This document shows, piece after piece, positions 1 to 7,021 of a stretch of 16,638 nucleotides of DNA. Position numbers and translations under genes: made by a program. The first letter of the stretch is position 1. Every line of letters begins with the position of its first letter. This DNA comes from an uncultured Eubacteriales bacterium (lineage in GTDB: Bacteria > Bacillota > Clostridia > Oscillospirales > CAG-272): positions 1 through 16,638 of the forward strand of contig URDS01000052.1 of assembly GCA_900546635.1 (NCBI GenBank). The letters run 5' to 3'. The notes below the pieces were generated by a model that saw nothing but the letters and a program-made list of their open reading frames with translations, was not told where the DNA came from and did not search any database.

Positions 1-313
1 TAACTACCAGTCCGTCGATTCCATGTTTTTTGCAGATTTCAGCACCACGCTGCTGACCTTCCGGTGTACGGAATTCTGCACATCTTGCTGTATAAAGGAT
101 TGTTCCACCACGTTCGATTGTATCTGATACATCTCTGGCAGACATATCAACGATTTCTTCATTCAGAAGTCCGTTGTATCCCTTGTAAATACCCTTTACA
201 TTCAGTCCGCTGCTCAGTCCTCGTCTTACAACCGCACGGATTGCAGCGTTCATTCCCGGAGCATCACCGCCACTTGTAAGTACACCGATGGTTTTTATCT
301 GTTTCTCTGCCAT
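1..313 (-). CDS. pfkA: 6-phosphofructokinase, N-terminal part (runs off left edge)
   Basis: ATP-dependent 6-phosphofructokinase, which phosphorylates fructose-6-phosphate to fructose-1,6-bisphosphate in glycolysis in the cytoplasm. Only the first 104 codons are present. The nucleotide-binding loop TSGGDAPGMN lies at residues 13-22, followed by the conserved RGGTxLxTARxxEF segment and the TPEGQQ stretch of bacterial PfkA. The next motif expected, IGGDGS, would fall just past the edge. The ATG at 311-313 has a GGAGGA ribosome binding site 7 bases upstream. It follows dnaE in the same direction across 116 bases, an order common in Clostridia. The segment uses AGA and CGA arginine codons and is visibly less GC-rich than genes beyond 1.9 kb, so it belongs to the compositionally distinct left end. 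Its residues resemble Lachnospiraceae PfkA from memory of the family; this is an inference. Confidence 0.95.
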   Translation of the reverse strand, partial: MAEKQIKTIGVLTSGGDAPGMNAAIRAVVRRGLSSGLNVKGIYKGYNGLLNEEIVDMSARDVSDTIERGGTILYTARCAEFRTPEGQQRGAEICKKHGIDGLVV

Positions 314-341
314 GATTCATTCCTCCATCTCCAGATCTCAA

Positions 342-373
342 ATTATAATCTGTATCTTAAATTTCATATTATA
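342..373 (-). promoter_or_regulatory. possible pfkA promoter region (two TATAAT boxes)
   Basis: The 116-base dnaE–pfkA gap (314-429) is very AT-rich. On the minus strand it carries two exact TATAAT hexamers, at 368-373 and 342-347, upstream of the pfkA ribosome binding site. Neither has a convincing TTGACA-like box 16-18 bases upstream, so an independent pfkA promoter is only a possibility. No dnaE terminator hairpin was recognised here. Confidence 0.3.
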
Positions 374-429
374 ATAGGAAATCTTAGTTATATCTTATAC
401 ACATATTCGTTGTATAGTGTAAAGCATTT

Positions 430-3400
430 TCAGAAGTTTTTCAATACTCTTTCCACAACTTTAACGTTGGATTCTCCATATTTTTTCCTGAGTTCACCTG
501 TCAGGGAATCGCTGATCCGCGCGTGATATCCTGCCGGAAGGCGCTTCATCGCATTTACATCTTTCAGATAGATCACAACTGCCGAAACACCGGCATATCC
601 TTTCAGCGTCTCAAGAAGTTCCTGCTCTTTTTCGGCATACTCGGCTTTGTCTTTAAACTGAATCCAAAGCTCCTGCGGCATATCCTCAAAAGCTCTGACT
701 TTTTCAAGGATCAGCTTACTCGGTTTGTCGTCTTCTGCATTGACACGCCCCTGCACAAATACACGTGCATCTTCATTAAGCATTGACTGCCATTTCTCGT
801 AATCACGCGGAAATACCACGATCTCGACAGTGCCAAGCAGATCCTCCACAGTAAGAAATGCCATTACCTTATTGTTCCTGGTGTATTTAATCGTCTTTTC
901 CGTGATCATTCCACCAATGATCACCTTCTGTCCATCATACACTTTCGGTATACCGGATTCTTCATCCGGTTGGAAATCCGTAGTTTTCGCGGATATCATT
1001 TTTTCCATGATGTTACGGTATCTTTCAAGCGGATGACCGCTCAGATAGATTCCGAGTACATCTTTCTCGAAAGCAAGGATCATTTCTTTGTCATATTCTT
1101 CCACATCCGGCATCCGGATCTCATATTCTTTCTTTTCTTCATCACTTACCAAGTCAAACAGACTCATCTGACCGGCAAAAGAATTTTTCTTTTCCTGTGC
1201 AATACTGTCCACGATCTGACCGTAAACAAGCATTTTCTGGCGGCGGTTGCCTTCCAGACAGTCCAGCGCACCGGCTTTGATAAAGTTCTCGATTGCACGC
1301 TTGTTGACTGTTCCTGTCAGTCTCTCGATAAAATCTTTCAGAGAACGATACTCGCCGTTTGCTTCTCTTTCTTCTACCAGCGCATTGATGACCGGGCGGC
1401 CCACACTCTTGATTGCAGAAAGCCCATAACGAATCGCGCCATTATCCACAGAAAATCCATATGCACCTCTATTGACATCCGGCGGAAGGATCTTAATATT
1501 CATCTGTCGGCATACCTGAATATATTCTGCCACTTTTGTCGGCATTTCAATCACCGATGTCATAAGCGCAGCCATAAATTCCACCGGATAGTAATATTTC
1601 AAAAACGCCGTCTGATAAGAAACAACCGCATAGGCTGCTGCATGGGATTTATTAAATGCATACTTTGCAAAATCGATCATATCATCATATATCTTGTTTG
1701 CCGTCTGCTCGGAAATCCCGTTTGCAATACATCCCGGAACCCCCTCTTCTTCATTACCATAAACAAAGTTCTGGCGCTCTTTCTCCATGACTGCGGCTTT
1801 TTTCTTTGACATGGCACGGCGTACAATATCCGCCCGTCCGAGGCTGTATCCCGCAATCTCACGGAAAATCTGCATGACCTGCTCTTGATAGACAATACAG
1901 CCGTAGGTATTGGACAGAATTTTTTCAAGCACCGGATTGTGATACTCGACCGTCTCGCGCCCGTGCCGCCGTTCGATATATTGCGGAATCGAGTCCATGG
2001 GCCCCGGACGATACAGTGCAAGGACCGCAATAATATCCTCTATGCAATCCGGCGCAAGCTGAACCAAAACCCGCTTCATCCCCGCCGACTCCAGTTGAAA
2101 AACACCGTCCGTCTGACCGGCTGAAATCAGCGCATAGGTTTTCTCATCGTCAAACGGAATCTTTTGAATATCGAACGCGGGGTTGTCCTGCCGAATCAAT
2201 TTCTCCGCATCGGCGATGATCGTCAGATACCGAAGTCCGAGAAAATCAAATTTGACAAGTCCGATCTCGGCAACCGTATCCATATCATACTGCGTGACAA
2301 CCGTATCCCCGTTCACCGCCAGCGGAACATAGTCGGATACCGCGCGATCCGTAATCACCACCCCGGCCGCATGCGTCGAAGCATGCCTCGGCATACCTTC
2401 GAGCGCGCGGGCAATATCGATCAGCCGCGCAACATTCGCGTCGCTCTCGTACAGCTTTTTCAGTTCTTTTCCTAAAAGCGCGTCCTTCAAGGTTACCCCG
2501 GGGCCGCGCGGCACAAGCCCCGCTACCGCGTCCACCTCCGCATAGGACATACCGAGCGCGCGTCCCACATCGCGTATAGCCGCGCGCGCGGCCATCGTTC
2601 CGAACGTAATAATCTGCGCCACATGATCGGCTCCGTAATGCTCGGAAACATAGGCCAGCACCTCATCCCGCCGCTCATAGCAAAAATCGACGTCGATATC
2701 GGGCATACTGACACGTTCGGGATTCAAAAAACGTTCAAACAGGAGATCAAATCGAATCGAATCCACGTCGGTGATGCCGATCAGATAATTGACAAGGCTG
2801 CCTGCGCCCGAACCACGTCCCGGTCCTACCGCAATGCCGTGACTTTTCGCATATGCAACATAGTCCTGCACGATCAGAATATAGTCGGTAAAGCCCATCT
2901 TTTCGATGACATCCAATTCATATTCTGCGCGCCGCTGATAATCCTCCCGGGTATACCGATCCAAAACGATGTATTTTTCCCGTATCTTATTTTCAAGGCC
3001 GTCAAAGGCCAGCTTGCGAAGCCGCTGCGCCGGCGTTTGCTCCCCGGTATCCAGCTTCGGCAGATACAAATTCCCAAATTCAAAAGCAAACGAGCACCGT
3101 TCGGCAATCTTGCCCGTATTTTCCAGGGCCGACGGAGCAAAAGCAAACAGCTTTTCCATCTCCGCGGTAGTTTTATAATAAAACTCATCGGTTTCAAAAC
3201 CGATCGGCTTGCCGTCACTCAGCACATTTCCGGTTTGAATGCACATCATCACCGCCTGATGCTCTGCATCCAGCTTTCGCAGATAATGAACGTCATTCGT
3301 CGCAACCAACGGAATGCCGAGTTCTTCCGACATGCGGATCAGTTCCCCGTTGACCTCAGTCTGCCCCGCAAGTCCGTGCTGTTGAAGTTCAAGAAAGAAA

Positions 3401-3906
3401 TTTCCTTTCCCGAAAATTTCCTCAAGCGCGCGCGCATGCGCACGCGCGCCCGAATAATCGCCGCTGAGAATCGCCTTGGGAATAAAGCCGCCCAGACACG
3501 CGGAAAGCGCGATCAATCCTTCGGCATGCGCGCGAAGCAGTTCCAAATCGACACGCGGCTTTTGATAAAAGCCCTCCGTGTAGGACTTGGAAACCATGTA
3601 AATCAGATTTTCATAGCCTTTTTTATTCTCACATAAAAGAACCAGATGATTTCCGGAAGCGTCCCGCCGCCCTTCTTTATCAAAACGGGTACGCGGCGCT
3701 ACATAAACTTCACAACCGATAATCGGTTTGATTTCCTCATGAACGCAGGCCTTATAAAAAGCCGCCGCCCCATACAGCGCGCCGTGGTCGGTTATGGCCA
3801 CCGCCGTGTGTCCCGCCGCCCGCGCCGCTTTGGGAATATCGGCAATGCGGCACGCGCCGTCAAGCAGGCTGTATTCGCTGTGCAGATGCAAATGCACAAA
3901 ATTCAT
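430..3906 (-). CDS. dnaE: DNA polymerase III alpha subunit (DnaE), compositionally mosaic
   Basis: Replicative DNA polymerase of the C family, DnaE1/DnaE3 type, 1158 residues. The N-terminal PHP domain opens with HLHLHSEYSLLDGA (residues 5-18). The polymerase core has GPGRGSGAGS (361-370) and the catalytic aspartates of PDIDVDF (402-408) and KFDFLGL (552-558). A helix-hairpin-helix region lies near 867-882 (NKRAIENFIKAGALD), a probable beta-clamp-binding motif QMSLFDL at 913-919, and an OB fold at about 991-1065. The ATG has GGAGGG 8 bases upstream and lies 14 bases after the whiA stop. The frame is intact, but codon and base usage change sharply around residues 690-725 (about 1735-1840). Upstream codons are CG-rich; the rest is more AT-rich and Lachnospiraceae-like. 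Function is certain; whether the whole chain comes from one genome is not. Confidence 0.97.
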   Translation of the reverse strand: MNFVHLHLHSEYSLLDGACRIADIPKAARAAGHTAVAITDHGALYGAAAFYKACVHEEIKPIIGCEVYVAPRTRFDKEGRRDASGNHLVLLCENKKGYENLIYMVSKSYTEGFYQKPRVDLELLRAHAEGLIALSACLGGFIPKAILSGDYSGARAHARALEEIFGKGNFFLELQQHGLAGQTEVNGELIRMSEELGIPLVATNDVHYLRKLDAEHQAVMMCIQTGNVLSDGKPIGFETDEFYYKTTAEMEKLFAFAPSALENTGKIAERCSFAFEFGNLYLPKLDTGEQTPAQRLRKLAFDGLENKIREKYIVLDRYTREDYQRRAEYELDVIEKMGFTDYILIVQDYVAYAKSHGIAVGPGRGSGAGSLVNYLIGITDVDSIRFDLLFERFLNPERVSMPDIDVDFCYERRDEVLAYVSEHYGADHVAQIITFGTMAARAAIRDVGRALGMSYAEVDAVAGLVPRGPGVTLKDALLGKELKKLYESDANVARLIDIARALEGMPRHASTHAAGVVITDRAVSDYVPLAVNGDTVVTQYDMDTVAEIGLVKFDFLGLRYLTIIADAEKLIRQDNPAFDIQKIPFDDEKTYALISAGQTDGVFQLESAGMKRVLVQLAPDCIEDIIAVLALYRPGPMDSIPQYIERRHGRETVEYHNPVLEKILSNTYGCIVYQEQVMQIFREIAGYSLGRADIVRRAMSKKKAAVMEKERQNFVYGNEEEGVPGCIANGISEQTANKIYDDMIDFAKYAFNKSHAAAYAVVSYQTAFLKYYYPVEFMAALMTSVIEMPTKVAEYIQVCRQMNIKILPPDVNRGAYGFSVDNGAIRYGLSAIKSVGRPVINALVEEREANGEYRSLKDFIERLTGTVNKRAIENFIKAGALDCLEGNRRQKMLVYGQIVDSIAQEKKNSFAGQMSLFDLVSDEEKKEYEIRMPDVEEYDKEMILAFEKDVLGIYLSGHPLERYRNIMEKMISAKTTDFQPDEESGIPKVYDGQKVIIGGMITEKTIKYTRNNKVMAFLTVEDLLGTVEIVVFPRDYEKWQSMLNEDARVFVQGRVNAEDDKPSKLILEKVRAFEDMPQELWIQFKDKAEYAEKEQELLETLKGYAGVSAVVIYLKDVNAMKRLPAGYHARISDSLTGELRKKYGESNVKVVERVLKNF
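1735..1840. other. composition and phylogenetic-style breakpoint within dnaE
   Basis: Reading dnaE in its coding direction, codons up to about position 1850 favour C or G in third position (the segment 1921-1980 reads almost all GC-ending), and strings of alternating GCGC are common. From about 1800 leftward, A- and T-ending codons dominate (1621-1680) and such strings are nearly absent. The switch falls over the conserved RRAMSKKK...MEKER segment (about residues 696-711), a place where two homologous dnaE genes would share sequence. Position is approximate, judged by eye. Confidence 0.65.
3426..3449. repeat. 24-base alternating purine-pyrimidine tract (Z-DNA-prone)
   Basis: Every base from 3426 to 3449 alternates purine and pyrimidine, mostly GC steps with two CA/TG-type interruptions, within the dnaE codons for an alanine/arginine/histidine-rich stretch (residues 153-160). 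Such tracts are known to favour left-handed DNA under negative supercoiling. Here it may simply reflect high-GC codon choice. Confidence 0.6.
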
Positions 3907-3920
3907 TGCCGGTTCCCTCC

Positions 3921-4811
3921 TCAGTGCAGATTTTCTTCCGTTTCTTTTATATTCTCCGCGTACGTGCAGATTTTTTCAAGGCGATGATACAGCCCCGGTT
4001 TACTCACCGCCGGCACCATGATCTGCCCAAGCTGCAAAAGCGACATTTCGGGATATTTGAGCCGCATACTTGCCGTATACTCAAGTTCGGGGCCGAGTTC
4101 CGACACACCGCCGCGCTCCATCAGAAAACGAATCGCGGCAAGCTGCCTCGCCGAAGCCGCAGTCGAGCGCGCAATATTGCCCGTATCGCAATTGCTGCGG
4201 CGATTGACCTCATTTTTCAGTTCATGTCCGATTTTTGCGTTCATAAACGCAAATGCGTTTCGGTTTGCGCCGATATAAAACAAGAAATCCTCTATGCCGG
4301 AACTGTCTTTCATATACAGCGTTTCAACGCCCAGCCGATGCGAGATTTTAAACGAAAATCCGCACACCTCCAACTGCGCCGACACAGTACCGAGTTCCGC
4401 CCGCATACGGCTCTTGAGTTCCAGATGATACTGCTTGTCCGGAGAATTGACCGTTCCGCCGCCGATAAACAGCCCCCGTACCAAAGCGGACAAACATTCC
4501 GGGCATTTCAAAAGACGCGCAAATCCAGCCTCCGCCGCCTGACGCAGCGCCAGCGCTGCGGTATGCGACTGAAAGGACATAAGCCGCGTTCCCCGCCGCT
4601 CGCCCCGCGTCACCTCGGACGTGCGGCCGAACTGTTCGGAAATCAGCTTTGTATACGTTTCAACCGCCGCACCGTCGGCATATATCGTAATCCTGTCATT
4701 CTGCAGGGCGGCGCCGAGGAAAAGCGCTCCCAGGATAAACGCGCGGCGACAGCAATTTTTTTTCATCGGTACGCCGAGCGCCTCGACTTTTACTTCTGCG
4801 GAAAAAGACAT
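3921..4811 (-). CDS. whiA: DNA-binding protein WhiA
   Basis: WhiA-family protein of 296 residues, slightly shorter than the usual 310-325. The family combines a degenerate LAGLIDADG homing-endonuclease fold without nuclease activity and a C-terminal helix-turn-helix. In actinobacteria it is a sporulation transcription factor; in Bacillus it binds nucleoid DNA and affects division and chromosome segregation. Visible marks are the LAGLIDADG-like RGLFIGGGTVNSP (112-124), the NRRSNCDTGN stretch (203-212) typical of WhiA, and the C-terminal HTH with LKYPEMSLLQLGQ and the VSKPGLYHRLEKI recognition region (about 250-282). The ATG directly abuts the murB stop (TAG then ATG, no gap), with GGAGAGAGG inside the 3' end of murB as ribosome binding site, implying translational coupling. 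The rapZ and yvcK genes that commonly sit between murB and whiA are absent. Confidence 0.93.
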   Translation of the reverse strand: MSFSAEVKVEALGVPMKKNCCRRAFILGALFLGAALQNDRITIYADGAAVETYTKLISEQFGRTSEVTRGERRGTRLMSFQSHTAALALRQAAEAGFARLLKCPECLSALVRGLFIGGGTVNSPDKQYHLELKSRMRAELGTVSAQLEVCGFSFKISHRLGVETLYMKDSSGIEDFLFYIGANRNAFAFMNAKIGHELKNEVNRRSNCDTGNIARSTAASARQLAAIRFLMERGGVSELGPELEYTASMRLKYPEMSLLQLGQIMVPAVSKPGLYHRLEKICTYAENIKETEENLH

Positions 4812-5741
4812 CTACCTCTCTCCAATAAACCGAATTTCACATTCCAGCGCCACACCGCTGCTTTCCAATACGCGCGCTTGAACCAGTTCGATCAGCGAAA
4901 GCACGTCCGCCGCGCTCGCTTCGCCGGTATTGACGATAAATCCGGCGTGCTTCGGCGAAACCATCGCGCCTCCGATCCGCGTACCCTTAAGCCCGGCCTC
5001 TTCGATCAATTTTCCGGCATAATTCCCCGTCGGACGCTTGAACGTACTGCCGGCGCTCGGATATTCCAAAGGCTGTTTTTCGCGGCGGCTTTGAAGATTT
5101 TGCCGCATCCGCTCCCGTATTCCCGTCTCATCTCCCTTTTGCAACTGCAAAAGGACAGACAAAATAATATAATTTTTCTCCATAAAGACGCTTTGACGGT
5201 ACCCGAAAGCATGCGCATCGCCGCGCAGCGTCAAAAAGCTTTGCGTATCGAGATCATAGCAGTCCGTTTCCAAAACAATATCCGAAAACTGCCCGCCGTA
5301 GGCGCCGGCATTCATATAAACCGCGCCGCCGAGCGTTCCGGGAATCCCGTTGGCAAATTCCGCGCCGCCAAGATGCGCACACGCCGCATTCGTCCCGATG
5401 CTTCCGAGCAAAACGCCGCAGCCGCCTCGAATACGGTCGCCCGCGACCTCCACACGGCGCATGTCGGTCGTGACCAGCACCACGCCGCGGTATCCGTTAT
5501 CAGAAGCCAGCGTGTTGCTGCCGTTACCGAGCACCAAATACGGTGTCTGCGTCCGGCGCGCCTGTTCTACGGCAAACACAAACGACTCGGCGTCTATCGG
5601 ATAAACGACAAGATCCGCATTCCCGCCGATCCGAAAAGAAGTAAGCCGGCTCAGCGGGAAATCGCGCCGGATAAAAAACTTTCTTGTGCCGTGTTTTTCC
5701 GAATATTCAAGGAGAGCGCCCTCAAAGGTTTTTATAGACAT
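4812..5741 (-). CDS. murB: UDP-N-acetylenolpyruvoylglucosamine reductase
   Basis: MurB, the FAD-dependent enzyme that reduces UDP-GlcNAc-enolpyruvate with NADPH to UDP-MurNAc, the second committed step of peptidoglycan precursor synthesis. The 309 residues fit the type II family. FAD-binding features are SFRIGGNADL (35-44), VLGNGSNTL (70-78) and the GIPGTLGGAVYMNAGAYGG loop (132-150). The substrate-site YRQSVF is at 181-186. The catalytic serine is probably S232 in AGSTFKRP (230-237), and a late glutamate lies in the ECEIRFIGE tail. The frame stays open upstream to 5951, but that part overlaps tyrS and is unrelated to MurB. The ATG at 5739-5741, preceded by GAGGCGG, is the family-consistent start. 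It lies 58 bases after tyrS, an AT-rich gap without a clear promoter. Confidence 0.95.
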   Translation of the reverse strand: MSIKTFEGALLEYSEKHGTRKFFIRRDFPLSRLTSFRIGGNADLVVYPIDAESFVFAVEQARRTQTPYLVLGNGSNTLASDNGYRGVVLVTTDMRRVEVAGDRIRGGCGVLLGSIGTNAACAHLGGAEFANGIPGTLGGAVYMNAGAYGGQFSDIVLETDCYDLDTQSFLTLRGDAHAFGYRQSVFMEKNYIILSVLLQLQKGDETGIRERMRQNLQSRREKQPLEYPSAGSTFKRPTGNYAGKLIEEAGLKGTRIGGAMVSPKHAGFIVNTGEASAADVLSLIELVQARVLESSGVALECEIRFIGER

Positions 5742-5799
5742 AATTCCGCCTCGATTAAAATTTAAAATACAAAGCGATGGAAGGTTTTCTTTCCTTTTT

Positions 5800-6984
5800 T
5801 CACAACAACACCGTCCCCGCAAAACGCGGATTTTCAAAGCGCTCGTCGATCGCTTCGATCTTGCGATCCGAAACAAAAACACCGCCCTGCTGAACCAGCC
5901 GTCTCGCTTCTCCGCGAGAGGGAGCGAGCCCGGACAAAACCAGCATATCAATTACCGAGATGCTTCCGTCGGTAAAGTTTTCCTCCGCAAGCTGCGTCGA
6001 GGGCATATTTTCCGACAGACCGCCGCCGGCAAATACGGCACGCGCCGCTGACAGCGCCCGATCCGCTTCTTCTTTGCCGTGAACCAATTCGGTCAGCGAA
6101 TGCGCCAGCTTTTCCTTTGCGCGATTCAAATCACTGCCCGACAGTTTTTCATACTCCGCAATCTCTTCAAGCGGTATAAAGGTCAGCATCTTCATGCATT
6201 TGATGACATCGGAATCGTCCACATTGCGCCAATACTGGAAAAAGTCATAGGGAGACGTTTTGTTCGGATCCAGCCAAACCGCGTTTCCGGCGGTTTTGCC
6301 CATTTTATTTCCCTGCGAATCGGTCAGCAGCGTGATGGTCATGGCATAGGCGTTCTTGCCGAGCTTCCGGCGGATGAGTTCCGTACCGCCGAGCATGTTG
6401 CTCCACTGATCGTCGCCGCCGAACTGCATGTTGCAGCCGTATTTCTGGTACAGGACATAGAAATCGTAGCTCTGCATAATCATGTAGTTAAATTCTAAAA
6501 AGCTGAGTCCCTTTTCCATTCTCTGCTTATAGCACTCCGCGCGCAGCATGTTGTTGACCGAAAAACAGGCACCGACTTCGCGCAAAAGCTCAATGTAATT
6601 CAAATTCAAAAGCCAGTCGGCATTGTTGACCATGATCGCCTTGTCCTCGGAAAAGTCGATAAAACGGCTCATCTGCTTTTTAAAACATTCCGCATTGTGC
6701 TCAATGTCTTCTCTGGTCAGCATTTTACGCATATCGGTTCTGCCCGACGGGTCTCCGATCATCGTCGTACCGCCGCCGATCAGCGCGACCGGCTTATTGC
6801 CCGCCATCTGCAGGCGTTTCATCAGCGTCAGCGCCATAAAGTGCCCCGCCGTCAAGCTGTCCGCCGTGCAGTCGAACCCGATATAAAACTTCGCTTTGCC
6901 CGCGTTGACTAAATCACGGATCTCCGCCTCGTCCGTCAACTGTGCCAAAAGACCTCTGGCCTTTAATTCTTCAAATACTGTCAT
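5800..6984 (-). CDS. tyrS: tyrosyl-tRNA synthetase
   Basis: Class I aminoacyl-tRNA synthetase that charges tRNA-Tyr with tyrosine; 394 residues, close to the usual 400-420. The Rossmann core has the HIGH-type signature written T-A-G-H (45-48), so the first histidine is replaced by threonine. YMIMQSYDF (167-175) and GGDDQWSN (189-196) belong to the tyrosine-binding site, and the KMSKS-type loop is KMGKT (227-231). An S4 RNA-binding domain occupies roughly residues 330-394. The start is supported by AGGAG 7 bases upstream. The 37-base gap after recN leaves no room for a T-box leader, which often controls Firmicute tyrS. A TATAAT hexamer at 7008-7013 on the minus strand could be part of a weak local promoter but lacks a good -35. 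Confidence 0.95.
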   Translation of the reverse strand: MTVFEELKARGLLAQLTDEAEIRDLVNAGKAKFYIGFDCTADSLTAGHFMALTLMKRLQMAGNKPVALIGGGTTMIGDPSGRTDMRKMLTREDIEHNAECFKKQMSRFIDFSEDKAIMVNNADWLLNLNYIELLREVGACFSVNNMLRAECYKQRMEKGLSFLEFNYMIMQSYDFYVLYQKYGCNMQFGGDDQWSNMLGGTELIRRKLGKNAYAMTITLLTDSQGNKMGKTAGNAVWLDPNKTSPYDFFQYWRNVDDSDVIKCMKMLTFIPLEEIAEYEKLSGSDLNRAKEKLAHSLTELVHGKEEADRALSAARAVFAGGGLSENMPSTQLAEENFTDGSISVIDMLVLSGLAPSRGEARRLVQQGGVFVSDRKIEAIDERFENPRFAGTVLL

Positions 6985-7021
6985 TTTCTTGCTCCTGTAA
7001 CCTTACAATTATATGATAAAT

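Noticed and set aside
314..429. Possible dnaE terminator or attachment site in the AT-rich gap
   Set aside because: No stable stem with a T-tract and no direct repeats flanking a mobile segment were found; only TATAAT-like boxes stand out.
1442..1450. Perfect DnaA box (TTATCCACA)
   Set aside because: A single copy inside dnaE coding sequence with no cluster of boxes, no AT-rich unwinding element and no dnaA/dnaN nearby; not an origin.
2623..3636. 337-codon plus-strand open frame opposite dnaE
   Set aside because: It is antisense to the conserved polymerase core, has no ribosome binding site I would trust and no family pattern.
3906..5765. Long open frame (619 codons) on the plus strand opposite whiA and murB
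   Set aside because: It lies antisense to two confidently identified genes, its translation is basic and low-complexity with no recognisable motif, and high-GC codon structure opposite real genes commonly leaves such frames open.
5750..5799. Terminator between tyrS and murB
   Set aside because: Only a short GGAA/TTCC pairing with an A/T-rich context is present; too weak to call.
5742..5951. 70-residue N-terminal extension of murB
   Set aside because: It overlaps the tyrS coding end in another frame, does not resemble MurB, and the ATG at 5741 has a good ribosome binding site and a family-consistent N-terminus.
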